Assembly (NCBI RefSeq): GCF_003852525.1
Contig: NZ_QAJL01000001.1
Span: 1,873,268-1,937,267 of the forward strand
DNA length: 64,000 nt
Reading direction: 5' to 3'
DNA from: Pedobacter sp. KBW06
Lineage (GTDB): Bacteria; Bacteroidota; Bacteroidia; Sphingobacteriales; Sphingobacteriaceae
The translations under genes were made by a program, and so were the position numbers. The notes under the pieces are model-generated. The model had not been told where the DNA came from, did not search any database, and saw only the letters and a list, made by a program, of their open reading frames with translations. This document shows positions 27,239 through 36,538 of the stretch, in pieces; position 1 is the first letter of the stretch; every line of letters begins with the position of its first letter.

Positions 27239-27652
27239 CTATTTCATTGCAATTAAAATTACGCATACCATAATAATTCCCACTAGATGATAGGTCCCGC
27301 TTATAATTCCATAGAGGATTGGCCGGGGTATGTTTGGATTGATGGCGATGTTGACCGTATTTGCAAACAAATACCCAATACCAACCATTGCAGAAAGCTC
27401 CAGCACGGCTCCAAAGGACTGAATATTTAAGGCATAAATCAAAACTGCAGTCACAATTGTAATCACCAGCGTACACAATGCGGGTCCTGCAACAAAAATG
27501 ATTTTGTTGGGCAGCGTCTCCTGATCACGACCCAAAGAAATTTTGTACTGCTTACTAAAAAGCAGGGTGAACCATAGGGCTCCGAGGAAAAAATAGGCAA
27601 CAAATGCCACTAAAACGCTAATCCAATTTAAGTTTGCTAACTGACTAATCAT
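27239..27652 (-). CDS. DUF1761-family membrane protein
   Basis: 137 residues with four hydrophobic helices, including NWISVLVAFVAYFFLGALWF at the start. The GALWFTLLFSKQYK segment and the later NTVNIAINPN loop are typical for DUF1761. Function unknown. It lies between a WYL regulator and the YdeI-like gene on the same strand. Confidence 0.83.
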   Translation of the reverse strand: MISQLANLNWISVLVAFVAYFFLGALWFTLLFSKQYKISLGRDQETLPNKIIFVAGPALCTLVITIVTAVLIYALNIQSFGAVLELSAMVGIGYLFANTVNIAINPNIPRPILYGIISGTYHLVGIIMVCVILIAMK

Positions 27653-27727
27653 AAGGTTGTTTTTTTTTAATGATGTCGCAAATCTAAACCGGCCGAATGA
27701 CAGCCCTATGTCAAGGGTCGTAAAAAG

Positions 27728-28420
27728 TTAATAATGTTTGTCAAAATACTCCTGCAAGGTCATTTTGTGAGGGTTAAACTTTTCGGAAAGGATTTCCAGC
27801 TTTTTAATCCGGTCCAAACGAAAATACCGAAACTCATCGCGTAAACGGCACCATGCAACCAAGAGCCAATTTTCTTGTGTGCTTAATATTGCAAAGGGCT
27901 CAACCAACCGCTCTGAGCTTTTATCTGCCTCATTCGTGTATTCGATTCTTATCAGGTAAAAATTTGTAAGGGCAAACTGTAAATCAGATAAATTATTGCT
28001 ATTTCTTTCGCTGTTCACATTTTGACTAAACCGGGTTCTTTCAGTAAGCAGCTCAGCTTTGTTTTTTACATTATTCCCTAAAACGGCTTTAATTTTATTG
28101 ATGGCTTCCAGGTAGTCTTCAACAAAAGAGGCATCTTTATTCTTTAACACCAATTGTTCTGCAAGGATTAAGGCATTGGCCTGCTTTTCGGTGAACATCA
28201 CAGGGGGAATTCTGTATCCTTCCATTAAGGTATAACCTTTTCCTTCTTCTGTCAAAACCGGGACCCCTGCCTGTTCCAATGCTTTGATGTCTCTGTAAAT
28301 TGTCCTGGTACTTACCGAAAACCTGTTTGCCAACTCTGCGGCTGTCAAAAGTCTTTTCGTTTGCAACTGTGTTAAAATGGCAGTCAGTCTTGAAAGTCGT
28401 GTGGTATCATTCTCATTCAT
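27728..28420 (-). CDS. YafY-type WYL-domain transcriptional regulator
   Basis: 230 residues. The N-terminal helix-turn-helix (about 5-60) reads RLTAILTQLQTKRLLTAAEL, ANRFSVSTRTIYRDIKAL and EQAGVPVLTEEGKGY. The C-terminal WYL part (about 135-215) includes RLVEPFAILSTQENWLLVAWC and DEFRYFRLDRIKKLEIL. WYL domains sense nucleotides or other ligands. It likely regulates itself and the two genes downstream, starting 75 bases after it (inference). Confidence 0.92.
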   Translation of the reverse strand: MNENDTTRLSRLTAILTQLQTKRLLTAAELANRFSVSTRTIYRDIKALEQAGVPVLTEEGKGYTLMEGYRIPPVMFTEKQANALILAEQLVLKNKDASFVEDYLEAINKIKAVLGNNVKNKAELLTERTRFSQNVNSERNSNNLSDLQFALTNFYLIRIEYTNEADKSSERLVEPFAILSTQENWLLVAWCRLRDEFRYFRLDRIKKLEILSEKFNPHKMTLQEYFDKHY

Positions 28421-28479
28421 AGCTTACAATTTCATTGAGGCCTTCAAATATGCCTTTGGATGATCTTTATTCTTACCCC

Positions 28480-28863
28480 TTAATGGAAGAGCTTGTCTCT
28501 TGCGGCTGCAATTGTTGGCAGAAAGTTAACGATTTTACCTTTATTACTTTCATAGATGAAGTCCCTGATGCTTTTTCCAGGATATTTACTGAATTCGCCT
28601 ATGATGACCAATTGCAGTCTGTAATTAGAAAACTTCTGTAGAATCTCTCCTGCCAGACGTGTTTTCAGGTCAAAAAAATCAGGTGTGATGTTTGTTTCAT
28701 AAAGAATAATCTTGTCATAACCCTGATAGTACAGATCCCCCATTAACTGCAATCCATCTTCTACATTACCGATCAAAATCTGATCAGAAATAACCTCAGC
28801 GACTTTAGTCTCACCCTGTTCGTGTGTTACAATATTCATAATGTCGTTAATATACTCATTCAT
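28480..28863 (-). CDS. DUF4180-family protein
   Basis: Cytosolic protein of 127 residues resembling DUF4180: KVAEVISDQILIGNVEDGLQLMGDLYYQGYDKIILYETNI, then FFDLKTRLAGEILQKFSNYR, and the end FLPTIAAARDKLF, a STAS-like alpha/beta layout. The start is at 28863; a Met at 28842 (MNIVTHEQGE) also fits family members. It lies 59 bases upstream of the WYL regulator on the same strand. Confidence 0.82.
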   Translation of the reverse strand: MNEYINDIMNIVTHEQGETKVAEVISDQILIGNVEDGLQLMGDLYYQGYDKIILYETNITPDFFDLKTRLAGEILQKFSNYRLQLVIIGEFSKYPGKSIRDFIYESNKGKIVNFLPTIAAARDKLFH

Positions 28864-28963
28864 AAGTAAATACGCTCCGTCTTTCTGCGTAAGACTACAG
28901 CGGCTTTAAATACCCTAAAATTATCGTGGAACAGGAAAATAAACGAAGTTAAAAAGAGAATAT

Positions 28964-29006
28964 AAAAAAAGCTGCCCGGTTATCTGTAAACCGGGCAGCT
29001 TTTTTT
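28964..29006 (-). terminator. Hairpin terminator after the sigma/FecR/SusCD locus
   Basis: A perfect 18-base stem (28964-28981 with 28989-29006, centre GCTGCCCGGTT), a 7-base loop, and A/T-runs on both sides. It lies 6 bases after the SusD stop and is the end of that operon. Confidence 0.9.
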
Positions 29007-29011
29007 TGTTA

Positions 29012-30598
29012 CTATTGACCTGAAAAAGGATTCTGATCACCCGGCTTAAGCGCCTCATTATTGGTCATTTCCAATTGTGGGATCTGACAGATAAAGCGGT
29101 AATCATTAGACAGCAGCGTACCTGTAGGCTGGGCCGCAGAAGCGACATAACCGTTCAGTTGATTCACACCCCAGGTATAATGTCCTTCGCGGTAAGTAGC
29201 CGTTTCCTGATAACGGAGCAATGGCTTTTGCAGACGCAACAGGTCGTAAAATCCGGTCACACCTTCACAAAGCAACTCCTTGCGTCTTTCTACATAAATG
29301 GCCTCCAGCAGTTCTGGTCCGGCAGCTGCAGTAGTCACCGCAGTTACTCCTCTCGCCCTTTGTAAGCGGTTCAGGTAAGTAAGCGCATCCCCACCGGAAT
29401 GGGCAGCAGCTTCAGCCATGATGAGCAACATCTCCGAGCCACGCATGAGCGAAACTTCAGGACGGGTATTTCCCTGTACTGCACCATTGGCATCACCATA
29501 ATGTTTGTACTTGTCGTACGCCCATTTTGTAGACCACTCCTGAGAAGCATTCTTTGTACGTTTCCAGAACTGATACCTGTCTTCTGTTTTTTCAAACAGT
29601 TGCTCATACTTTCCATCGGCAAAGAAACTCAGGAAGGCATAAATAGGTCCATCGGTAAATCCTTCACCATATTTCTCATCCTGATTGTACCAGAAATTAA
29701 ACTGGGTACTTCCACCGATATTGTCTGTTTCGGTATATTTCATGGCCCACATGATTTCCGGGTAGGCGTTCGTGATCACCTTGTCAAAACCACTACGGTA
29801 TTGTTGGCGGGTCATCAGCTGGCTGTAAGCAGTGTAAGCAGTGGTGGCTTCAGCAAGTGCATTTGGCCAGTCGTTCATCACCAGATATACCCTTGCCAGT
29901 TGTCCTGAGATGACATTTTTATCAATTGTCCATTTGTTTGGACGTTGAAAATCCACCAATAAAGCTTTTGCATCCTTAAGGTCAGCCACAATCTGCTGAT
30001 AGCAGGCTTCTACAGTAGCACGTGGCATACTCACCGGGTCATTAGACGATAACCTCAATATTACGCCTGGTTTATTTTTAGCCAGTACATACGTTTGCTG
30101 ATAGTTTTGGATCAGGTGAAAATAGCAGACCGCACGGATGGCTTTGGCCTGTCCCATGATCTTTGCTTTCTCATCGGCACCCCCATCTGCATTTGGCAGC
30201 GCAGTAATAATCGCGTTTACCTGGTTGATTGTTTTGTACATCATTGACCATATCGCATCCGAATTTCCGGTAATCTGTGTCCTGGTAGGCTCAAAAGTAT
30301 AGGAAGTTACCTGATTACCGCCCATATTGGTATGGCTAAGGATATCCGCACCACCAAGGTCTACATACATTTGTAAACCGGCCAGACCTGAATAAGCGCG
30401 GTCTGCCCCTCCATTGTTGAAATAAAGCTTTTTATAAGCAGAGTTCAGCACCATATTCAGCTGAGTAACATTCTTCAGCACTGCACCATCCGAGGTAGCG
30501 GTAGACGATTTGGTATCCAGAATTTTTTTACAACCGGCGAAACCTGTCATTAAAACAGGTAGGGCCAGAAATAAGACGGTTTTATATATTATTTTCAT
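29012..30598 (-). CDS. SusD/RagB-family nutrient-binding lipoprotein
   Basis: Surface lipoprotein of 528 residues. The ATG at 30598 gives MKIIYKTVLFLALPVLMTGFAGC, a signal peptide with the lipobox Cys at 23; the longer reading overlaps the SusC end and lacks a signal. Features: KILDTKSST, AIWSMMYKTINQVNAIITALP, AIRAVCYFHLIQNYQQTYV, and the late LNRLQRARGV and YVERRKELLCEG, the classic RagB/SusD C-terminal motif. It starts about 22 bases after the SusC stop and ends the locus. Confidence 0.94.
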   Translation of the reverse strand: MKIIYKTVLFLALPVLMTGFAGCKKILDTKSSTATSDGAVLKNVTQLNMVLNSAYKKLYFNNGGADRAYSGLAGLQMYVDLGGADILSHTNMGGNQVTSYTFEPTRTQITGNSDAIWSMMYKTINQVNAIITALPNADGGADEKAKIMGQAKAIRAVCYFHLIQNYQQTYVLAKNKPGVILRLSSNDPVSMPRATVEACYQQIVADLKDAKALLVDFQRPNKWTIDKNVISGQLARVYLVMNDWPNALAEATTAYTAYSQLMTRQQYRSGFDKVITNAYPEIMWAMKYTETDNIGGSTQFNFWYNQDEKYGEGFTDGPIYAFLSFFADGKYEQLFEKTEDRYQFWKRTKNASQEWSTKWAYDKYKHYGDANGAVQGNTRPEVSLMRGSEMLLIMAEAAAHSGGDALTYLNRLQRARGVTAVTTAAAGPELLEAIYVERRKELLCEGVTGFYDLLRLQKPLLRYQETATYREGHYTWGVNQLNGYVASAAQPTGTLLSNDYRFICQIPQLEMTNNEALKPGDQNPFSGQ

Positions 30599-30620
30599 CG
30601 TTATCGTATCTTTTATGTTA

Positions 30621-33600
30621 TTAAAATGAGACCTGGATACCGCCCATATAGATTCTTCTTGAACCCTGAACACCATTATCCGTATCGGCATTACCATTGT
30701 AATTATTTCCTAAAACTCCTGTTTCCGGATCTGAATAACGGTTTTTAGCCGCTCCAAATGTCAACAGGTTATTTCCGGCCAGGTAAATTCTGGCAGAAGA
30801 CATGCCTAGTTTTTTACTGATCTCTTTAGGCAAAGTAAAGCCCAGTGTCAGGTTTCTAAGACGAAGGAAACTGTTATTGAATACATAAAAATCTGAACCT
30901 CTGCGCGTATCCGCATAGTTATCGTTAGACCATTTTGGGAACAACGCCTGATCGCCGGGATTTTTCCACCTGTCCTGTACCAGATCAGGAATCACACCAA
31001 CCCCACCGCGCAATGCAGTACGCTCAATGTATCCGTAGTCAAACATCTTTCCTCCCAGAGAGTAATAAAACATAAATGAAAGGTCAAATCCTTTCCAGTC
31101 AAAACTGTTGGTTACTGCACCATATGCTTTAGGCAATGCTGAACCTCCATATTGATAATCCTTTGTCGTTACTTCTGCATAGTTCTCGGTAGTTTTCCAT
31201 CCTCCGGAACCATCCTGAACCCAGTAGCGCATATTTCCGTTATCCGGATTAACACCTGCATTTTTCACCATAAAGAAATCATAGATAGAATGTCCTTCTT
31301 CCAGTTTATAGGTTGCTGCACGGTTAGAGAACGTAAATGCACCGGCAGGAAGGTAGGTCACCTCATTTTTCAAGGTAGAGATGTTTGCATCAATCTTCCA
31401 GCTGAAATCCTTGGTGCGAATCAGCTCTGCACCCAATGAAACCTCAATACCACTATTGCGGATATTGCCTAAATTGGTATTTATGCCTACCACAGAACCA
31501 GCCTGTGCTGATAACGGCAATGGTTTTTGAAACAGTAATCCGGACGAATTACGTGTATAATATTCTACCGATCCTGTAATTCCTTTAAAAATGGTGAAAT
31601 CAAGGGCTACATTCAGTTGTTTGTTGCTCTCCCATTTCAGATTTGGTGTTGCAAGTGCAGAAGGACGTAATCCCGGATTTCCATACATAGGATCATCCTC
31701 GTATACTCCTTCATAAGCGTATAATATTTCTCCTCCCGGACTGCCATCTGCATTTCTCGTAGTCAGTTTATCATTTCCGTTGGTACCATAACTTCCACGA
31801 AGAGACAGGTTATTGATCCAGTCTACGTCCTTGATAAAGTTCTCATTTGAAATTCTCCATGAAGCTCCTGCTGAAAAGAAACTACCCCAGCGGTTATTGG
31901 GATGAAAACGGGAAGAACCGTCAGCTCTGAATGAACCTGACAGGTAATATTTGTCCTGAAAGTTGTAATCCACCTTACCTAAATAGGAGAATAAAGCAAA
32001 GCGATCTCTATACGATCCGTTGCTCCAGTTTTTAGTGGTAGAATTCAATTCAAATTGGCCGATCTGCATGATTCCTTCACCATAAGCATTGTTGTACAAA
32101 AAGTTGTTATTGTACAATTCCTGTCCGGCCAAAGCGCTGAAACTATGGTCACCGAACTTCTTGTTCCAGGTTAACAAATTGTTCCAGGTAAGCGAAGTAA
32201 TATCTGTATTGTTGCGGGTAGCATTACCTCCTGAAGTCAATACAGTAAGTCCGTATGGTGCCATCTGACCCGATCCATGAACAGCAGAACCGTATAAAAA
32301 TTGTTTGGTACTGTTATTATCGATCCCTAAACTGGACCTGAAGTTCAGGTCAAAAGGCAATTTAACATTGGCAAAAAACCGCGTAGAAATCATGTTACGC
32401 TGGTTGTTATTGAAATCTTCGTCGTTTGGATTATTCCAGTAATCACCACCATTGTTCAATGCATGGATACCAAAGAAATTGTTGACATAAGAACCATAGT
32501 CAAACATTCTTTTACCCGTTTTTTCTGAATAAACCCAGTCTGTATTGTCTACATTTCTTAACCATGGCGATGACATCGTTGTGGTAAAGATTTGTGCACG
32601 CATAGAACCGGAACTATTTTGTCTTGAACCACTATAGGCGATATTTCCACCCAACTGCAACCAGTCGGTCGCCTGTGTAGTCACATTTGTCCTGAAGGTA
32701 TAACGTTTAAAATACTGGTTGCTGGCAAAACCTTTATCATCAAGGTAAGAACCTGAGAACAGGTAATTGGTCTTCCCATCGCTGCTCGCTCCGCTGACAT
32801 CCAGGCCATAATCCTGACGCAGCTTACGTGAATATACGGCGCCATTCACGTCATAGTCTGAAGGATCCCATACCATTTGCAGGTTAGGATTCAGGTAAGG
32901 GTTACCATTACCATCATGCAATACATAATTTTCATTGATGTGTTTAAAAGGAGATACATAACTCGGCTGACCTGCAGAATTGTTCACTGCTTTTAATATT
33001 TTGCCCAGCACATTGCTTGAAGCCCAGTCTCCTGCCTTGGCTTTGGTCATTCCGTATTTGTAAAACTGATCATTATACATCCCTTCCCAGGTATACAGCA
33101 ATTGCTCCGCAGGACTCGCCTTAACCGGATTTCCAACGGCATTGTCTGATGTTCCCCAGGCAGAACGGAAATTGATCTGAGGCTTGGATGATTTCCCTTT
33201 TTTTGTCGTGATCATCACCACACCGTTTGCTGCACGTGAACCATAAAGTGAAGATGCAGCCGCATCTTTCAATACAGAGATAGACTCGATGTCACTTGGC
33301 GAAATCGAATTCAATTGTCCGTCGTAAGGCATTCCATCTACCACATATAATGGTTTGGAAGCGCCACTCATGGAGGCGATCCCCCGGATCTGAATGCGGG
33401 TATCGCCACCCGGATTACCTTCATTGTTGGTTACATTGACTCCGCTTCCCATTCCCTGCAATGCTTCCGCAAAACCTGAACCGGCAATTTTTGACAATTT
33501 ATCGGCACCCACCACGGCAACAGAGCCGGTAAAGGTTGACTTCTTAGCGGTACCATAAGCCACCACGATGACATCGTCCAGCCCCTGAACGGTACTTACC

Positions 33601-34262
33601 AGTTTCACATTCAGTGGTCCTGCTCCGTTCCAGGCAATTTCCTGCGGAACAAACCCCACATAAGTGATCACGATAAGATCGCCCTTCTGTGCTCCGTCCA
33701 ATACAAATTTACCTTCTGCATCCGTGATGACGTGTTTCGAACTGCCTTTGATGGCAATCGATGCTCCCGGTAAAGGAAGTCCGTCCGTATCTTTTACAGT
33801 ACCGGTAAGTCTGGCGTAAATCAGCTGGTCCATCCTCAGAAAGGAAACCGCCCTCTTTTCTATGGTCACCATTTTGTGGTCAATCGTAAAAGTAACCGGC
33901 TGGTCTTTAAAACATTCCTCCAATGCCGCTTCAAGGCTCACATTGGCCACATTAATGCTGACTGGTCTTGCTGCAGCAATAATCTTATCACTAAATACAA
34001 AATCAACGCCAGTCTGTTTTCTAATCTCATTCAATACCGTAGCTAACTTCACCCTATCGTGCTTAAGGGTTACATTCTGACCATAACTGGCAGCACTTAC
34101 CTGCAGAATGGCGGAAGTTAGCAATACTACAATCAGTTTAATTCGCATGATCCATTTGTTTTTATTTACCTCACTGAGCCTGCTGAAAACAGGGTTGGTC
34201 ATCAGTGAAATCTTGGCAATAGCAGCCAATGGCCTACATAGGCTTTTGGTGTAAAATATCAT
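30621..34262 (-). CDS. SusC/RagA-family TonB-linked receptor with STN signalling domain
   Basis: Outer membrane importer of 1213 residues. The N-terminus has a long leader ending in a hydrophobic export segment (LIVVLLTSAILQVSAASYG). Then come an STN domain (about 65-133: LATVLNEIRKQTGVDFVFSD, SLEAALEECFKDQPVTF), a carboxypeptidase-regulatory-like domain (about 148-220), the plug (SISVLKDAAASSLYGSRAAN) and the barrel, ending YMGGIQVSF. The STN domain is the part that contacts FecR, so ligand binding here should activate the sigma factor upstream. Gene order sigma-FecR-SusC-SusD is standard. The ligand is unknown because no enzyme gene adjoins. Confidence 0.94.
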   Translation of the reverse strand: MIFYTKSLCRPLAAIAKISLMTNPVFSRLSEVNKNKWIMRIKLIVVLLTSAILQVSAASYGQNVTLKHDRVKLATVLNEIRKQTGVDFVFSDKIIAAARPVSINVANVSLEAALEECFKDQPVTFTIDHKMVTIEKRAVSFLRMDQLIYARLTGTVKDTDGLPLPGASIAIKGSSKHVITDAEGKFVLDGAQKGDLIVITYVGFVPQEIAWNGAGPLNVKLVSTVQGLDDVIVVAYGTAKKSTFTGSVAVVGADKLSKIAGSGFAEALQGMGSGVNVTNNEGNPGGDTRIQIRGIASMSGASKPLYVVDGMPYDGQLNSISPSDIESISVLKDAAASSLYGSRAANGVVMITTKKGKSSKPQINFRSAWGTSDNAVGNPVKASPAEQLLYTWEGMYNDQFYKYGMTKAKAGDWASSNVLGKILKAVNNSAGQPSYVSPFKHINENYVLHDGNGNPYLNPNLQMVWDPSDYDVNGAVYSRKLRQDYGLDVSGASSDGKTNYLFSGSYLDDKGFASNQYFKRYTFRTNVTTQATDWLQLGGNIAYSGSRQNSSGSMRAQIFTTTMSSPWLRNVDNTDWVYSEKTGKRMFDYGSYVNNFFGIHALNNGGDYWNNPNDEDFNNNQRNMISTRFFANVKLPFDLNFRSSLGIDNNSTKQFLYGSAVHGSGQMAPYGLTVLTSGGNATRNNTDITSLTWNNLLTWNKKFGDHSFSALAGQELYNNNFLYNNAYGEGIMQIGQFELNSTTKNWSNGSYRDRFALFSYLGKVDYNFQDKYYLSGSFRADGSSRFHPNNRWGSFFSAGASWRISNENFIKDVDWINNLSLRGSYGTNGNDKLTTRNADGSPGGEILYAYEGVYEDDPMYGNPGLRPSALATPNLKWESNKQLNVALDFTIFKGITGSVEYYTRNSSGLLFQKPLPLSAQAGSVVGINTNLGNIRNSGIEVSLGAELIRTKDFSWKIDANISTLKNEVTYLPAGAFTFSNRAATYKLEEGHSIYDFFMVKNAGVNPDNGNMRYWVQDGSGGWKTTENYAEVTTKDYQYGGSALPKAYGAVTNSFDWKGFDLSFMFYYSLGGKMFDYGYIERTALRGGVGVIPDLVQDRWKNPGDQALFPKWSNDNYADTRRGSDFYVFNNSFLRLRNLTLGFTLPKEISKKLGMSSARIYLAGNNLLTFGAAKNRYSDPETGVLGNNYNGNADTDNGVQGSRRIYMGGIQVSF

Positions 34263-34495
34263 ATATTTACATCGTGTTTAATCAGTTAGTTGCCTGCACC
34301 TCAAAAGTTTCAGGGCAACCTACATCAGTTCATTAATCAATTGTTATGAATTACCCGGGATTTCCCGGACTAGTGGATAAGCTGAAACACGGGCCGGAAG
34401 TGGTGGTACACTTTCGGCCATCATTTCACTTATTTTCAGGGGGCTTAAGGATCTTTTTTGTATGGTTTTTTCATTAGTTTAGGTTTTGGTTAAAG
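34263..34495 (-). promoter_or_regulatory. Promoter region between FecR and SusC genes
   Basis: 233 bases without a gene upstream of SusC. In sigma/FecR/SusC loci this gap usually holds the promoter read by the ECF sigma factor encoded upstream. No consensus could be fixed from a single copy. Confidence 0.4.
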
Positions 34496-35638
34496 TTATG
34501 TTGATTGATTTTTTACAATGATTTTATTGCCGATAACCTCAAATTTTAATCCGGCCGACTGTAATGCTTTCAGCAATACCGAAACAGGTTTGCTTCTCGA
34601 TACCTTTCCGGTAAATGTGCCTTCTTTATCTACGCCATTTGCATAAATAACGGATACGTTATACCATCTGGAAACGCGTCTCATCAAAGAAGTTAAAGGC
34701 TCTGACTGGAAGACAAAATCTCCGTTTTTCCAGTCGATCGCCTGTTCCACATCTACTGTCGAAACAGAAAGCCGTGTTCCGGTTAAACTGGCCTGTTCGC
34801 CAGGTTTTAAAATGCGGTTTTGAGATCCCCCCTCTAAGCTTAACTTTATCGTTCCTTCGAGTAAGGTGGTCTTGATCTCCGGCTCATCCGGATAGGCATT
34901 CACGTTAAATTCTGTCCCTAAAACACGGATCTGCTGCTGGATGGTGGTGACCAGAAAAGGACGCTTTTTGTCTTTGGCGACTTCAAAATAAGCCTCTCCG
35001 GCAAGTTTCACTTCACGCAGTGCTGTATTTGAAAAAGATACAGGATAAGTAATAGAAGAGGCTGCATTCAGCCAAACCATGGTTCCATCAGGTAAACGAA
35101 GCTGGTAAGACTCTCCTTTCGTGGTAGAAAGCTGATTTACAGCTTTCGGATCCGGGTTTTGCTGATCCTTTATCTCATAGATCAGTTGTCCGTCCGCAGT
35201 TTTGGTAATGCTTACCCCGGATTCGGTGGCCAGCTCTCCTTTTACATCACTTGTAAGTACAATTTTTTTGCCATTTGCCAAAGTAAGTGTCGCGGAATTT
35301 TTCCCGGGAGCAATGTCATGATGCACTTGCTGCTCGTTTGAAATAGCCGGTTTATTGTGCACCCATAAATAGCCCGTAGCCATGATGACGATCACTGCTG
35401 CAGCTGCTGAGATCACTTTGAAAATAGTTAAGCTACGGCCTTTTTTTCCGGCAGGAAGCCTGCTCCAAATTTCTGCTCCAACCTGTTCGGTATCTTCCCT
35501 GTCGGGAAGCTCTTCTGCTGATGCTGATGCTGATGCCAGATTATACAAGTAACGGACTGCAAAAGCCTCTTCGGGGCTACAGGTACCTTGCTGGTATTTT
35601 CTGAGCAGTTCTTCTTGTTTCTCGTCTAATTTATCCAT
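34496..35638 (-). CDS. FecR-family anti-sigma factor
   Basis: Inner-membrane signal transducer, 380 residues. A cytosolic N-terminus binds the sigma factor; one membrane helix is at about 73-93 (FKVISAAAAVIVIMATGYLWV). The periplasmic FecR domain covers about 175-275 (LRLPDGTMVWLNAASSITYP, REVKLAGEAYFEVAKDKKRPF). A C-terminal STN-like DUF4974 part covers about 310-378 (SLMRRVSRWYNVSVIYA). Located between sigma and SusC, it links receptor occupancy to sigma release. Confidence 0.95.
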   Translation of the reverse strand: MDKLDEKQEELLRKYQQGTCSPEEAFAVRYLYNLASASASAEELPDREDTEQVGAEIWSRLPAGKKGRSLTIFKVISAAAAVIVIMATGYLWVHNKPAISNEQQVHHDIAPGKNSATLTLANGKKIVLTSDVKGELATESGVSITKTADGQLIYEIKDQQNPDPKAVNQLSTTKGESYQLRLPDGTMVWLNAASSITYPVSFSNTALREVKLAGEAYFEVAKDKKRPFLVTTIQQQIRVLGTEFNVNAYPDEPEIKTTLLEGTIKLSLEGGSQNRILKPGEQASLTGTRLSVSTVDVEQAIDWKNGDFVFQSEPLTSLMRRVSRWYNVSVIYANGVDKEGTFTGKVSRSKPVSVLLKALQSAGLKFEVIGNKIIVKNQST

Positions 35639-35709
35639 CGGTCATCAATAGCTTTCCAGGGTTGTTCATGTGTATAACAACTCAGCAGGGCTTAGGATGC
35701 AGATGAAAA

Positions 35710-36270
35710 TTAAAAAAGTGTAAAAAAAATATGAAGTTTATCCTTTAGTATACTCAATGCGTTACTAACCTGCCGTTTAACAGTCAAAGAAGAGATCTTC
35801 AGTTCTTCAGAAATCTCCTGATGTGTTTTAAATTCTTTCCTGCTCAGCTCAAATATCCGCCGCATTTTTGGTGGAAGACTTTGAATACCTGCCTCAATCA
35901 GCCTTGCAAAATCGCGTTCAATCACCTGCTGATCCGGCAAGACCATTCCCGGATTTTCCAGAACCGCCTTGCGCTGTTCGGCATACTTTGCTTCAATTTT
36001 CAGGTGTTTTAGCCGGTTCAGGATTCTGTTTCTGCATGCGGTATACAAAAAAGCTGCAAGAGGGGGCCTGATTTCAGTTTTTTTCATCCACAAAGTGGTA
36101 AATACCTCCTGTACGACATCTTTTGCTTCTTCGTCGTTTCTCATCATGTTACAGGAATGGCGGTACAACAGCTGCCAGTAACGGTCGTATATCTGCTTAT
36201 AAGCTTTCTGATCCCCTGACTGAAATGCCTTCAGAAGTTCATCATCGCCCATGCCTGACAATTGCCCCAT
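35710..36270 (-). CDS. ECF RNA polymerase sigma factor (FecI-like, Bacteroidota type)
   Basis: 186 residues. Region 2 is at about 20-90 (YDRYWQLLYRHSCNMMRNDEEAKDVVQEVF, with promoter -10 contacts in KDVVQEVFTTLW). Region 4 is at about 130-180 (LPPKMRRIFELSRKEFKT and EISEELKISSLTVKRQV). It precedes the FecR gene by 71 bases and probably directs transcription of the SusC/SusD genes below. A second Met at residue 7 (MGDDELL) is an alternative start. Confidence 0.95.
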   Translation of the reverse strand: MGQLSGMGDDELLKAFQSGDQKAYKQIYDRYWQLLYRHSCNMMRNDEEAKDVVQEVFTTLWMKKTEIRPPLAAFLYTACRNRILNRLKHLKIEAKYAEQRKAVLENPGMVLPDQQVIERDFARLIEAGIQSLPPKMRRIFELSRKEFKTHQEISEELKISSLTVKRQVSNALSILKDKLHIFFTLF

Positions 36271-36538
36271 ACCTACCTGTTTTTTGTAACAATAATAGCG
36301 TAATTTCCTCAGATGTAAGATAAAGGCAAACCAAAATCATTGATGATCTTCCCCTGAACAATATCCCGGGTTCGGGGAAAATGATAAAAAACAACCGGCT
36401 AAAGTTCCGCTATGACCGCATTAAAAATGCCTGGTACACTTTAATTCGTCAATATTTTATGGTTTAACTTTAAATTTGACGGTAAATTCTTAAATATTTT
36501 GGCAACAGGTCATTTCAGCTGAATAATGTAAAATATTT
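36271..36538. other. Intergenic region upstream of the sigma factor
   Basis: 268 bases between the end of the MFS gene and the start of the sigma gene, both on the minus strand. AT-rich near 36480-36538. It should hold the sigma promoter; no strong terminator hairpin for the MFS gene was seen. Confidence 0.4.
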
